Assembly: GCA_902799245.1 (NCBI GenBank) | Contig: CADBZY010000004.1 | Location: 114,838 to 178,837 of the forward strand | DNA from: an uncultured Ruminococcus sp. | Lineage (GTDB): Bacteria > Bacillota > Clostridia > Oscillospirales > Acutalibacteraceae | DNA: 64,000 nucleotides | Direction of reading: 5' to 3' | Shown: one piece after another, positions 8,682 to 17,192 of the stretch | How the letters are laid out: every line of letters begins with the position of its first letter | Position numbering within the stretch: the stretch's first letter is position 1 | Notes under the pieces: generated by a model | The model's database searches: none | Told to the model about the DNA's origin: nothing | The model's input: only the letters and a program-made list of their open reading frames with translations | Program-made: the position numbers and the translations under genes

Positions 8682-10466
8682 ATGGCATTAACTCAGAACA
8701 AGTCAATGCTCGCATGGCTCGACGAAATGACCGAGCTTCTCAAACCCGATCAGATCGTTTGGATCGACGGTTCCGAGGAACAGCTCGAGGCTCTCCGCAA
8801 GGAAGCATGCGAGACCGGCGAAATGATCAAGCTCAACGAGGAAAAGCTCCCCGGCTGCTATCTGCACCGCACCAAGCCCAACGACGTCGCCCGTGTTGAG
8901 GCTCGCACATTCATCTGCGCCAACTCCAAGGAGGAAGCCGGCCCCACCAATAACTGGATGGCTCCCGCCGACGCATACAAGATGCTCTATGACATTGCCA
9001 GGGGCACCTATGCAGGCAGAACCATGTACATCATCCCCTACTCCATGGGTCCGATCGGTTCTCAGTTCTCCAAGGTAGGTCTGGAAGTCACCGACTCCAT
9101 CTATGTTGTTTTGAATATGGCGATTATGACTCGCTGCGGCAAGGCTGTTCTGGACGCTTTCGGCGACGAGAACAACGACTGGGTCAAGGGTCTGCACGCC
9201 AAGTGCGACGTTGACGAGGAAAAGAGATACATCTGCCAGTTCCCGCAGGACAACACCATCATTTCCGTCAACTCCGCTTACGGCGGAAACGTCCTCCTCG
9301 GCAAGAAGTGCTTCGCGCTCCGCATTGCCTCCTACCAGGGCTGGAAGGAAGGCTGGATGGCTGAGCATATGCTGATCCTCGGTCTGGAGAATCCCGAAGG
9401 CGAAATCAAGTACGTTTGCGCCGCTTTCCCCTCTGCCTGCGGCAAGACCAACCTCGCTATGATGATTCCTCCGCAGGTCTACAAGGAGAAGGGCTACAAG
9501 GTCTGGTGTGTCGGCGACGACATCAGCTGGCTGAGAATCGGTCCTGACGGCAGACTCTGGGCGATCAACCCCGAAAACGGCTTCTTCGGCGTCGCTCCCG
9601 GCACCAACCAGAAGTCCAACCCCAACGCTCTCGCCTCCACCAGAAAGGGCACCATCTTTACCAACGTTGCGCAGAATCTCGACGACAACACCGTATGGTG
9701 GGAAGGCCTTGACAAGAATCCGCCTGTCAACGCTGTTGAGTGGAAGGGCGAGAAGGTCAACGGTGTGGAATACACCGCTGCCGGAAACAAGCTGGCTCAT
9801 CCCAACTCCCGTTTCACCGCTCCCGCAAAGAACTGCCCCTGCGTTTCCGCTGAATTCGATTCCACCACAGGTGTTCCGATCAGCGCTATCATCTTCGGCG
9901 GCCGCCGCGCAAAGACCGCTCCGCTGGTGTATCAGTCAAGAGACTGGAACCACGGCGTATTTGTAGGCTCCACCATGGCCTCCGAGACCACCGCAGCCGC
10001 TACCGGCGCAGTCGGCGTTGTCCGCCGTGACCCGATGGCTATGATTCCCTTCTGCGGCTACAACATGGCTGATTACTGGCAGCATTGGATTGATATGGGC
10101 GTGAAGCTCGGCGACAAGGCTCCCAAGATCTTCCATGTCAACTGGTTCCGCACCGACGACGAAGGCCACTTCATCTGGCCGGGCTTCGGTGACAACCTCC
10201 GCGTTCTCGACTGGATGCTCAAGAGATGCGAAGGCACCGTCGGCGCGAAGGAAACCGCTATCGGCTACGTTCCCGAAGTGGACGACATCAACCTCGACGG
10301 CCTTGACTTCTCCAAGGAGGCTCTCGCGGGTATTCTCAATGTCGACAAGGATCTCTGGAAGGCAGAGGTTCCCGGCATAAAGGAATTCTACGCCAAGTTC
10401 GGCGACAAGCTCCCCGCAAAGCTCCAGGAGCAGCTTGACACTCTCGAGGCAAAGCTTGCTGAGTAA
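8682..10466 (+). CDS. pckG: Phosphoenolpyruvate carboxykinase (GTP)
   Basis: 594 residues, the length of GTP-dependent PEPCK and longer than the ATP type. It interconverts oxaloacetate + GTP and PEP + CO2 + GDP. Visible are the kinase loop FPSACGKTN (249-257) with the hyper-reactive Cys253, the metal-site segment GDDISWLR (278-285) and NPENGFFGVAPGT (297-309). ATG at 8682 follows AAAGGAG with a normal spacer; upstream in-frame codons are leader. Third positions are strongly G/C-biased (CTC, AAG, GGC) compared with neighbouring genes, as expected for a highly expressed gene. In fermentative anaerobes it often runs toward oxaloacetate; the direction here is inference. Confidence 0.97.
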   Translation: MALTQNKSMLAWLDEMTELLKPDQIVWIDGSEEQLEALRKEACETGEMIKLNEEKLPGCYLHRTKPNDVARVEARTFICANSKEEAGPTNNWMAPADAYKMLYDIARGTYAGRTMYIIPYSMGPIGSQFSKVGLEVTDSIYVVLNMAIMTRCGKAVLDAFGDENNDWVKGLHAKCDVDEEKRYICQFPQDNTIISVNSAYGGNVLLGKKCFALRIASYQGWKEGWMAEHMLILGLENPEGEIKYVCAAFPSACGKTNLAMMIPPQVYKEKGYKVWCVGDDISWLRIGPDGRLWAINPENGFFGVAPGTNQKSNPNALASTRKGTIFTNVAQNLDDNTVWWEGLDKNPPVNAVEWKGEKVNGVEYTAAGNKLAHPNSRFTAPAKNCPCVSAEFDSTTGVPISAIIFGGRRAKTAPLVYQSRDWNHGVFVGSTMASETTAAATGAVGVVRRDPMAMIPFCGYNMADYWQHWIDMGVKLGDKAPKIFHVNWFRTDDEGHFIWPGFGDNLRVLDWMLKRCEGTVGAKETAIGYVPEVDDINLDGLDFSKEALAGILNVDKDLWKAEVPGIKEFYAKFGDKLPAKLQEQLDTLEAKLAE

Positions 10467-10514
10467 TTTTTCATGTTTTCTTTGAATAATTATCAAAGCT
10501 AAGTAATAGAAAAT

Positions 10515-10569
10515 AAGACCTCTTCCCCACGCGGCTCGTATTTAAAGCGGCGGAGGAAGAGGTCTTTGA
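10515..10569. terminator. Bidirectional terminator between pckG and the small minus-strand gene
   Basis: The 12-bp inverted repeat AAGACCTCTTCC (10515-10526) and GGAAGAGGTCTT (10555-10566) encloses a partly paired loop. T follows on the plus side; the minus-strand gene at 10570-10806 ends against it. Confidence 0.8.
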
Positions 10570-10806
10570 TTACTGATTGTTTTTTCTGCTCTTTTTATTA
10601 CTATTCGTCTTTGTTCTGTCCGAAGGCTCCGCCGGAATGTCGTAGATCTCGCGGTAGGAATTGCAGTCGTCGCAGCCGCCGGGAGGCGTCGGAATCATAC
10701 CGGTGCATTCGGTGCCGGAGGCGACGTTCATCGCGTCCATACTTTCGAACTGTCCGTACTGATCCGTCTGAGGAATATTGTTGTTATGCTTGCTTTTTTT
10801 GCTCAT
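10570..10806 (-). CDS. Small Cys-containing hypothetical protein
   Basis: 78 residues. It is hydrophilic with basic ends (MSKKSKHNNN and NKKSRKNNQ), an acidic middle and the short motif PPGGCDDCNSYREIYDIP, whose CxxC pair could bind metal or form a disulfide. No signal peptide or membrane helix. The only Shine-Dalgarno-like sequence (AAGGGG) lies in the 3' arm of the upstream rnhA terminator, about 12 nt before the ATG, so translation would depend on that hairpin being open. The frame is full length between two terminators. I do not recognise the family. Confidence 0.55.
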   Translation of the reverse strand: MSKKSKHNNNIPQTDQYGQFESMDAMNVASGTECTGMIPTPPGGCDDCNSYREIYDIPAEPSDRTKTNSNKKSRKNNQ

Positions 10807-10813
10807 GTTTTGT

Positions 10814-10860
10814 AAAAACCCCTTTCTACGTGATTATTGTGTCACGAGAAAGGGGTTTTT
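10814..10860. terminator. Terminator downstream of rnhA
   Basis: The 14-bp arms AAAAACCCCTTTCT (10814-10827) and AGAAAGGGGTTTTT (10847-10860) are near perfect, with inner CGTGA/TCACG pairing. On the minus strand the stem ends in a T run 16 nt after the rnhA stop. It is symmetric and could act in both directions. Confidence 0.85.
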
Positions 10861-10876
10861 ATACTGCGTCAAAAAA

Positions 10877-11323
10877 TTAATTCTTGAACTTCTGCCATTC
10901 CGCAACGGCCAGCCTGTCGCAGATTTCGTTGTACTTGTGTCCTGCGTGACCCTTGATCCACACGAATGTCACTTCGTGCGTTTTGAGCAGCGGAAGCAGC
11001 TTTTCCCAAAGGTCGGGATTGAGCGCCGGCTTGCCGTCGCTCTTTTTCCAGCCGCGTTTTTGCCAGCCATACACCCAGCCCTTGGTCACGCTGTCCGAAA
11101 CGTACTTGGAATCGGTTGTCAGCGTCACTTCACAGGGACGTTTGAGCAGCGACAGCGCTTCGATGACGGCGGTCAGCTCCATGCGGTTATTGGTGGTTTC
11201 CCGTTCGCCACCGGAGAGCTGTTTTTCGTGTTCGCCGTAAATCAGCACCGCTCCCCAGCCGCCGGGGCCGGGATTGCCGGAGCAGGCTCCGTCTGTATAG
11301 ATTTCTACTTTAGATTTTTCCAT
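10877..11323 (-). CDS. rnhA: Ribonuclease HI
   Basis: 148 residues. It cleaves the RNA strand of RNA-DNA hybrids (R-loops, primers) in the cytoplasm. All four catalytic acidic residues are visible in their motifs: [28 protein letters not shown] and [18 protein letters not shown] at 11323 ([12 protein letters not shown]) has AGGAG 8 nt upstream and is preferred over an extended start at 11368. It is monocistronic, with its own terminator. Confidence 0.95.
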   Translation of the reverse strand: MEKSKVEIYTDGACSGNPGPGGWGAVLIYGEHEKQLSGGERETTNNRMELTAVIEALSLLKRPCEVTLTTDSKYVSDSVTKGWVYGWQKRGWKKSDGKPALNPDLWEKLLPLLKTHEVTFVWIKGHAGHKYNEICDRLAVAEWQKFKN

Positions 11324-11475
11324 TTCGGTATCTCCTAACAATTGGCAGTTTTCTGGCACACGATTCAAAAAAATACAGACCTATTATAGCAGCTTCACGC
11401 AAAAGACGCAAGATTTATTATGAAAAATCTGTAAAAAATTAAACGGAAAATCTATATTATTGCTTTGCAAAATAC

Positions 11476-11504
11476 TTGAAAAGAGTTTTGTATTGTGCTA
11501 AAAT
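11476..11504 (+). promoter_or_regulatory. Sigma-A-type promoter of the nadABC operon
   Basis: TTGAAA (11476-11481), a 17-bp spacer and TAAAAT (11499-11504), about 60 nt before the nadA ATG. No obvious palindromic operator overlaps it. Confidence 0.65.
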
Positions 11505-11564
11505 GAATGTAATTATAATTTATTCGACGGGTACTTTATTATCTCCCCGAAAGGATTTGATTTC

Positions 11565-12485
11565 ATGAATACAGCTGAACTCAAACAGGCGATCACGCAG
11601 GCCAAAAAGGACACCGGAACCCTGGTACTGGCGCACACCTACCAGGATCCTGACATCATTGACATTGCCGATATAACCGGCGATAGCTTCGCACTTTCCA
11701 AGGCGGCCGCCAAAATGCCCGAGGCCAAACGTGTGCTGCTTTGCGGTGTGCGTTTCATGGCTGACACGGTGAAGATTCTGTCCCCCGAAAAGGAGGTCAT
11801 TCTCTCCCACCGTCGCGCCACCTGCCCTATGGCGGAGCAGATCGCACCCGAGCGCGTGAGAGCATTCCGCGAGGAAAATCCAGATGTGTGTGTATGCGCT
11901 TACATCAATACCTCAACTGAATTGAAGGCGGAGTGTGACGTCTGCGTGACTTCTTCGACAGCCGTGAAAATCGTCTCTTCTCTGCCATCCAAAAAGGTGC
12001 TGTTTATCCCCGATCAGAATTTAGGCGGATATGTGGCAAAATTCGTGCAGGAGAAGGAGATCATTCTCTGGGACGGCTGCTGCCCGACGCATCACAGCGT
12101 CTCCGTCAAGGATGTGCAGGAAGCCAAGGCCAAGCATCCCGGCGCAAAGATTGCCGTTCATCCTGAATGCCGCAAGGAGGTTGTGGAGCTTTGCGACTTC
12201 ATTGGCTCTACTTCGGAAATCATCGACTACTGCAAGCGCGTGAGCGACGACGTGATCATCGCTACGGAACGCGGCGTCTGCGACAAGCTGAGCCGTGATT
12301 ATCCCGAACGAGGATTTTTCCAGCTTGCCCAGAACAAGCTCACCTGTCCCAACATGAAGATGACCACGCTTCAGAACGTCTACGACGCGCTGCTCGGCAA
12401 TTTCGGTGACGTTATCGAAATAGAGGAAGAGCTTCGCCTGAAGGCCAAGCGCAGCATTGACAATATGCTCAAATACGGCGGCTGA
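11565..12485 (+). CDS. nadA: Quinolinate synthase
   Basis: 306 residues. It condenses iminoaspartate with dihydroxyacetone phosphate to quinolinate, the second step of de novo NAD synthesis, and needs a [4Fe-4S] cluster. The three cluster cysteines can be placed at Cys87 (ATCPMAE), Cys172 or 173 (WDGCCPTHHSV) and Cys261 (LTCPNMKMTT). The N-terminal LAHTYQDPDIIDIAD and TGDSFALS are substrate-site motifs. First gene of nadA-nadB-nadC, with its own promoter. Confidence 0.96.
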   Translation: MNTAELKQAITQAKKDTGTLVLAHTYQDPDIIDIADITGDSFALSKAAAKMPEAKRVLLCGVRFMADTVKILSPEKEVILSHRRATCPMAEQIAPERVRAFREENPDVCVCAYINTSTELKAECDVCVTSSTAVKIVSSLPSKKVLFIPDQNLGGYVAKFVQEKEIILWDGCCPTHHSVSVKDVQEAKAKHPGAKIAVHPECRKEVVELCDFIGSTSEIIDYCKRVSDDVIIATERGVCDKLSRDYPERGFFQLAQNKLTCPNMKMTTLQNVYDALLGNFGDVIEIEEELRLKAKRSIDNMLKYGG

Positions 12486-12537
12486 TTATATTCATCAAGC
12501 TGATTAACATCTCATATTAAGGAATGACAAATTTCAA

Positions 12538-14025
12538 ATGAAAGAAAAATATGACGTAGTGATAGTTGGTTCAGGCGTTTCCGGGTTGTATGCCGCGTTG
12601 CAGTTCAGCGAAGACATCAGCGTGCTGGTGATCAGCAAACGGGAGCTTTCTCTTTCCAACAGTTCTCTTGCACAGGGCGGCGTGGCTGCCGTGATTGACA
12701 AGGACAACGACAATTACAAGCTGCATATCGCCGACACGCTTATCGCCGGCGGCTACAAGAACGACCTTTCCGCGCTCGAAGTGCTTGTCACAGAAGGCCC
12801 TTCCGATGTGCTCAAACTGCGTGAACTGGGTGTTCAGTTCGACAGCGACAGTCAGGGCAATCTTGCTATGACCCTCGAAGGCGGTCACAGCCGACACAGG
12901 ATTGCACACCACAAGGATTCCACCGGACGCGAAATTGTCAGGCAGCTGCTGGAACTGGTTGCCGCAAAACCGAATGTGGAGCTTCTGGAAAACACCATGC
13001 TCTGTTCGCTGCAAAAGGACAGCGGCGGCGGGTTCTGGCTTGGGATTATGTCAGCGGACGGCGAGATCAAACCTGTTTTTGCGCCGTATGTGATTTTAGG
13101 CACAGGCGGCATAGGAAGGGTGTTCAAGTACACTACCAATTCCGCGATTGCCACGGGCGACGGTATTACCATGGCTTACAACCTCGGCGCAAAGATCAAG
13201 AATCTATCTTATATCCAGTTTCATCCCACTGGATTTGCGCCTCCGGATGATTCGCACGAGCGCTTTTTGATTTCTGAAGCGGTCAGAGGCGAGGGCGCTG
13301 TGCTGAGGAACGTCAACGGTGACCGGTTTGTGGAAAATTACGATTACCGCGGCGAATTGGCCCCGCGTGATGTGGTTTCCCGGATTATCATTCAGGAAGG
13401 AAAGCGGCTGAACAGCGATAAGTTCTACCTCGACATTACCCACGAAGAACCCGATTTTGTGCGGAGCCGGTTCCCGATGATCTATGAGAAATGCCTTGAA
13501 GAGGGCATCGATATGACAAAGGACTGGATTCCGATCTATCCCACGCAGCATTATCTGATGGGCGGCATCAATGTTGACACTAAGGCGAGAACCAACGTGC
13601 CCGGTCTGTACGCGGTCGGTGAGTGCTCACACACGGGTATTCACGGCAAGAACCGCCTTGCCAGCAATTCGCTGCTGGAAGCGCTGGTATTTTCAAGGCG
13701 TGCGGCAACGGATATTATTCTGAATATCTGCGTCAACGGCTGCGCCAAGCCCAAGGACGAACCGAAAATGCCTTCCAAGAATGGCAAGCCGCTGCGCAAG
13801 GGCATAAAAACCACCATCCGCAATATTCTGCAGGAATCACACTTCGTCACGCTCGACACCAACAAAGCCATTGAAAAAATGCCGGTGATCGAGGAGCTGC
13901 TCAAAGAGGTCTACGCCGACGATCTGGCAATGAGCAAGGATCTGATCGAAGCCCGCAGCGCGGTGACGGTCGCCTACATTGTTCTCAAAGAAGACATTGA
14001 AAACGCCAAGAACAACGCAAATTAG
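12538..14025 (+). CDS. nadB: L-aspartate oxidase
   Basis: 495-residue FAD flavoprotein that oxidises L-aspartate to iminoaspartate, the substrate of NadA. Visible are the dinucleotide-binding motif YDVVIVGSGVSGLYAAL at the N-terminus, the succinate dehydrogenase/fumarate reductase-like block SSLAQGGVAA, QFHPTGF, SEAVRGEGAVLRN, and the FAD C-terminal motif GLYAVGECSHTGIHGKNRLASNSLLEALVF. In anaerobes fumarate is the probable electron acceptor (inference). AAGGA precedes the ATG with a long spacer. It lies 52 nt after nadA and 27 nt before nadC. Confidence 0.96.
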   Translation: MKEKYDVVIVGSGVSGLYAALQFSEDISVLVISKRELSLSNSSLAQGGVAAVIDKDNDNYKLHIADTLIAGGYKNDLSALEVLVTEGPSDVLKLRELGVQFDSDSQGNLAMTLEGGHSRHRIAHHKDSTGREIVRQLLELVAAKPNVELLENTMLCSLQKDSGGGFWLGIMSADGEIKPVFAPYVILGTGGIGRVFKYTTNSAIATGDGITMAYNLGAKIKNLSYIQFHPTGFAPPDDSHERFLISEAVRGEGAVLRNVNGDRFVENYDYRGELAPRDVVSRIIIQEGKRLNSDKFYLDITHEEPDFVRSRFPMIYEKCLEEGIDMTKDWIPIYPTQHYLMGGINVDTKARTNVPGLYAVGECSHTGIHGKNRLASNSLLEALVFSRRAATDIILNICVNGCAKPKDEPKMPSKNGKPLRKGIKTTIRNILQESHFVTLDTNKAIEKMPVIEELLKEVYADDLAMSKDLIEARSAVTVAYIVLKEDIENAKNNAN

Positions 14026-14052
14026 TAACGGACTGGGAGATGTTATTCATTT

Positions 14053-14886
14053 ATGGTATTGGACTTTTATCTGGATGATTTGATAAAGAATGCCCTCAAA
14101 GAGGACATCAATTATATTGACACAACAGCCGACCTTGTCATTCCCGAAGAACAGCGAGGACAGGCTTATTTCGTAGCCAAGGCTTCCGGCGTGCTCTGCG
14201 GAATCGACGCGGCTATGAGGGTTTTTGCACTGCTGGACGACAGCTTTGAATGTTCCGTTCATTTTCATGACGGCGACAGGCTCAACAAAGGCGACATTAT
14301 CTGCGAATTCTCCGGCAACATGCGCCGTTTGCTGAAAGGCGAACGCACCGCGCTTAATCTTATTCAGCACATGTCCGGCATTGCCACTGAAACCGCCCGC
14401 TGTGTGGAGATCGTCAAAGGCACCAAAGCCGCCATCACCGACACACGCAAAACCCTTCCGGGACTTCGTGCCATACAAAAGTACGCGGTTACGGTTGGCG
14501 GAGGAAAGAATCATCGATACAACCTCAGCGACGGCGCCATGCTGAAAGACAACCACATCGACGCCTGCGGCGGCATCGCTGGCGCGGTAGCCACCTTGCG
14601 CGCCAAATTGGGTCATATGGTTAAGATCGAGGTGGAAACACGCAACCTCGATGAAGTGAATCAAGCCCTTGCATCCGGCGCGGACATCATCATGCTTGAT
14701 AACATGGATTGCGACACCATGAAAAAAGCAGTCGAATTGGTAGACGGCAAGGCGCTGCTCGAGGCTTCCGGTGGCATTACCCATGACACGCTGCGTGAAG
14801 TCGCTGAGACGGGCGTTGACATCATCTCTATCGGCGCTCTCACCCACTCCGTACAGGCATTTGACATTTCCATGAGAATCTCTTGA
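14053..14886 (+). CDS. nadC: Nicotinate-nucleotide pyrophosphorylase (quinolinate phosphoribosyltransferase)
   Basis: 277 residues. It converts quinolinate and PRPP to nicotinate mononucleotide and CO2. Characteristic blocks are LIQHMSGIAT, ITDTRKTLPGLRAIQKYAV, GGGKNHRYNLSDGAMLKDNHI, IEVETRNLDE and LEASGGI, carrying the basic residues of the quinolinate/PRPP site. Length matches the family. Last enzyme gene of the operon; an XRE-type regulator begins about 22 nt later on the same strand. Confidence 0.97.
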   Translation: MVLDFYLDDLIKNALKEDINYIDTTADLVIPEEQRGQAYFVAKASGVLCGIDAAMRVFALLDDSFECSVHFHDGDRLNKGDIICEFSGNMRRLLKGERTALNLIQHMSGIATETARCVEIVKGTKAAITDTRKTLPGLRAIQKYAVTVGGGKNHRYNLSDGAMLKDNHIDACGGIAGAVATLRAKLGHMVKIEVETRNLDEVNQALASGADIIMLDNMDCDTMKKAVELVDGKALLEASGGITHDTLREVAETGVDIISIGALTHSVQAFDISMRIS

Positions 14887-14908
14887 ATCAGAGTGGAGTG
14901 TGGTATTT

Positions 14909-15595
14909 GTGAAAAATACAAAATCCGGTACAAACAAGCAGGATGCCGCGTTCATCGGCGCAAGGCTCAAAGAAGTGCGCAAGAGCGCGGGCTTTTCGCT
15001 GCAGGAGGTGGCCGACAGGCTAAACCGCGATTACGGCGCCAACATCAACAAGGGCATGATCTCCAAGTACGAGAACGGCATCCATGAGCCTTCCGCGGGG
15101 ACAATACACTGTCTGTCCCTGATTTTCGGAGTTTCCGCTGGTTACCTTATGTGTAAATCAGATGTAACGAATAACGATGACTTATCCGAAGAATCTGCTG
15201 ACACGGGTCATATGATCAGAATTTATTCCCGTTACAATCCCATCGACGGCGGAGAAGTCGAAAAAGAGTCTGTGGAATTCATTCCGTCCAGCTGGATTGC
15301 CGGCGGTCATGAATTTTTCGGACTTCGGATCAACGGCAGCGAGCTGGCACCGCGGTATTACGACGGCGACGTGATAATATTTGAGAGACGGAGCAAGGTT
15401 CCGAACGATCGCGTAGGTCTGATCAGCATGGGCAAAAGCGACGCATTTCTCTGTCACATCGTCAGAAAGCGCAATGGAAAGGCCATTATCCCCCTCGATC
15501 GAAAAATCAAAGAAACGTTTTATACTACCGAACAGTTGGAAGAATCTGACGTTCACATCATCGGCGCCGCTATCCAAGTGCGAAGGATGGAATAG
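14909..15595 (+). CDS. XRE-family regulator with an S24/LexA-like C-terminal domain
   Basis: About 228 residues. An N-terminal helix-turn-helix (IGARLKEVRKSAGFSLQEVADRLN... MISKYENG) is joined to a C-terminal S24-type fold (FFGLRINGSELAPRYYDGDVIIFERRSKV). True self-cleaving members have Gly-[Asp/Asn]-Ser-Met-x-Pro and a partner lysine. Here the block is NGSELAP and the Lys is not evident, so autoproteolysis is uncertain and it may be a ligand-sensing fold. GTG at 14909 has GGAG 10 nt upstream; another in-frame GTG lies at 14900. Its place right after nadC makes it a candidate regulator of NAD synthesis, but only by context. Confidence 0.75.
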   Translation: MKNTKSGTNKQDAAFIGARLKEVRKSAGFSLQEVADRLNRDYGANINKGMISKYENGIHEPSAGTIHCLSLIFGVSAGYLMCKSDVTNNDDLSEESADTGHMIRIYSRYNPIDGGEVEKESVEFIPSSWIAGGHEFFGLRINGSELAPRYYDGDVIIFERRSKVPNDRVGLISMGKSDAFLCHIVRKRNGKAIIPLDRKIKETFYTTEQLEESDVHIIGAAIQVRRME

Positions 15596-15613
15596 TTTTC
15601 GGTTACATACAGA

Positions 15614-15658
15614 ATCCCCCGTTTGTATTTCAACCATACAAACGGGGGAAAATTTTAT
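15614..15658. terminator. Terminator between the XRE gene and thrH
   Basis: TCCCCCGTTTGTAT (15615-15628) and ATACAAACGGGGGA (15636-15649) form a 14-bp stem with a 7-nt loop, followed by AAATTTTATT. It serves the plus-strand nad operon and possibly the convergent thrH gene. Confidence 0.85.
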
Positions 15659-15670
15659 TGATTCAAAAAA

Positions 15671-16273
15671 TCAGACCATGGCTGCCTTGATAGCGTCCAG
15701 CAGCTCTGCGTATGTCTCATAGGCGGGAACATCGGGGTTATCGGCAATGATCTTCTCGGTGCTGCGGAAGAGGAAGCCTGCCTTGCTTGCCTTGATCATA
15801 CCGAGGTCGTTATAGCTGTCGCCGCTCGCAATGGTGTCATAGCCGATGGACTGCAATGCACGGACGGTGGTGTATTTGGAATTCTCCACGCGCATCTTGA
15901 AGCCGGTAACTTCACCGGAATCGGATACTTCCAGCGTGTTGCAGAAGATGGTCGGCCAACCAAGCTTTTTCATAAGCGGTGTGGCAAACTGGTTGAATGT
16001 ATCACTGATGATGATAACCTGTGTAATGGAGCGCAGCTCATCGAGGAATTCTTTCGCGCCTTCCAAAGGCTCGATAGTAGCGATCACATCTTGTATCTCT
16101 TTCAACCCTAAACCGTGCTCTTTGAGAATACCAATACGGTAAGCCATCAGCTTATCATAATCCGGCTCGTCACGGGTGGTTTTTTTCAGTTCCGGAATTC
16201 CTGTCGCTTCGGCAAAGGCAATCCAGATTTCGGGCACCAGAACGCCCTCCAAATCAAGGCATGTAATATACAT
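15671..16273 (-). CDS. thrH: ThrH-like HAD phosphatase (phosphoserine phosphatase/homoserine phosphotransferase)
   Basis: 200-residue HAD-superfamily enzyme. Motif I is CLDLEGVLVPEIW, with a Glu in place of the second Asp of the usual DxDxT; this is typical of ThrH rather than SerB. IISDTFNQFA is motif II, and ASGDSYNDLGMI is motif IV with two metal-binding aspartates. ThrH of Pseudomonas dephosphorylates phosphoserine and can transfer phosphate to homoserine; whether this one does both is not known. GAAGGGA precedes the ATG. Single gene between two terminators. Confidence 0.85.
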   Translation of the reverse strand: MYITCLDLEGVLVPEIWIAFAEATGIPELKKTTRDEPDYDKLMAYRIGILKEHGLGLKEIQDVIATIEPLEGAKEFLDELRSITQVIIISDTFNQFATPLMKKLGWPTIFCNTLEVSDSGEVTGFKMRVENSKYTTVRALQSIGYDTIASGDSYNDLGMIKASKAGFLFRSTEKIIADNPDVPAYETYAELLDAIKAAMV

Positions 16274-16341
16274 ATTGTTTCGTCCCTTCGGTGTGTTACA
16301 GTTTCAAGTGATATTATATCATTCAATGTCTTATTTGTCAA

Positions 16342-16389
16342 TCAAAAATCCTTCTTTGTACGTACAAAACGCACAAAGAAGGATTTTGA
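16342..16389. terminator. Terminator after the 16.4-17.1 kb lipoprotein gene
   Basis: TCAAAAATCCTTCTTTG (16342-16358) and CAAAGAAGGATTTTGA (16374-16389) form a long stem with T-rich ends on both strands. It lies 20 nt after the minus-strand lipoprotein stop. Confidence 0.85.
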
Positions 16390-16408
16390 TTTTTATTTAT
16401 TTTAACAA

Positions 16409-17077
16409 TCAGTCATCCATTTCTTCATAAGCATCTGTTTCATATTCTGTAAAATCATATATGATTTTACCATCGTCGGTCTTATTATTAACCATACCGT
16501 CTCTCAGGCTTATCGCCGGACTCCATCTGAGTTTCTTACCGTCACTGTCAGTTATTACGATCTCCGCATCACTGAAAAGATCTCCGTAATTGCACTGCAA
16601 TACGATCGGATTACCGTTGCTGCTGGAATATACCGGCTCTTCTGACCTGATGGCAGTAAACGTTTCTTCGTCAAATTCCAATAGATACACTTCCACCTGT
16701 GCTTCAGGGTCAGTCGGAATTATCAGATAAACTTCCGCTCCCATCGGTGTGGAAACTATGTTTTCGTTGGGAATATGTTTTAAAAGCGGAAATTTCTTAA
16801 TGCTACCGGTGCTTTTGAAAATCTTGTTATAGTATTCTCGGTTTTTCTTCATGCCGGAAAATTCATCATAAGAATAATTCATGTAATACACACCGCACAT
16901 AGATTCATGACTTTTTAAAATGTCACGTTCCGGAACTTCCGGATTCCATTCTGACGCTTTATACATTTCCCATGATTCCGTGTCAGAATCGGAAACGTTT
17001 CCTTTATTCTTTCCGCAGGATGCCAATGTAATGAGCATTGCGGCGGATAAAATCAAAGAAATGATTTTTGTTTTCAT
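16409..17077 (-). CDS. Putative lipoprotein of unknown function
   Basis: 222 residues with a signal peptide (MKTKIISLILSAAMLITLASCGKN) and the lipobox LASC. The mature protein is acidic with many Tyr, Ser and Glu and no recognisable domain; the C-terminus ends in a run of acidic and Tyr residues. ATG at 17077 has AGGAG 8 nt upstream; an in-frame start at 17110 would disrupt the signal peptide. Unknown role on the outer face of the membrane. Confidence 0.8.
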   Translation of the reverse strand: MKTKIISLILSAAMLITLASCGKNKGNVSDSDTESWEMYKASEWNPEVPERDILKSHESMCGVYYMNYSYDEFSGMKKNREYYNKIFKSTGSIKKFPLLKHIPNENIVSTPMGAEVYLIIPTDPEAQVEVYLLEFDEETFTAIRSEEPVYSSSNGNPIVLQCNYGDLFSDAEIVITDSDGKKLRWSPAISLRDGMVNNKTDDGKIIYDFTEYETDAYEEMDD

Positions 17078-17192
17078 TGAAAACACTCCTGTAAAAAGTA
17101 TAATATACATTCATCATTATGGGGATGCTACTCAGCAAAATGCACCGTCATTAACCGACTTATCAGTAAACAACGGTGCAGTAAGACTTACA

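Noticed and set aside
8703..9800. 365-residue open frame on the minus strand inside pckG
   Set aside because: It is an antisense shadow of a G/C-third-position-biased gene; no ribosome site, low-complexity Val/Gly/Leu composition and no motif, while the plus strand is clear PEPCK.
11505..11564. NAD-type riboswitch before nadA
   Set aside because: The leader is only about 50 nt and no stem arrangement of a known NAD riboswitch could be seen.
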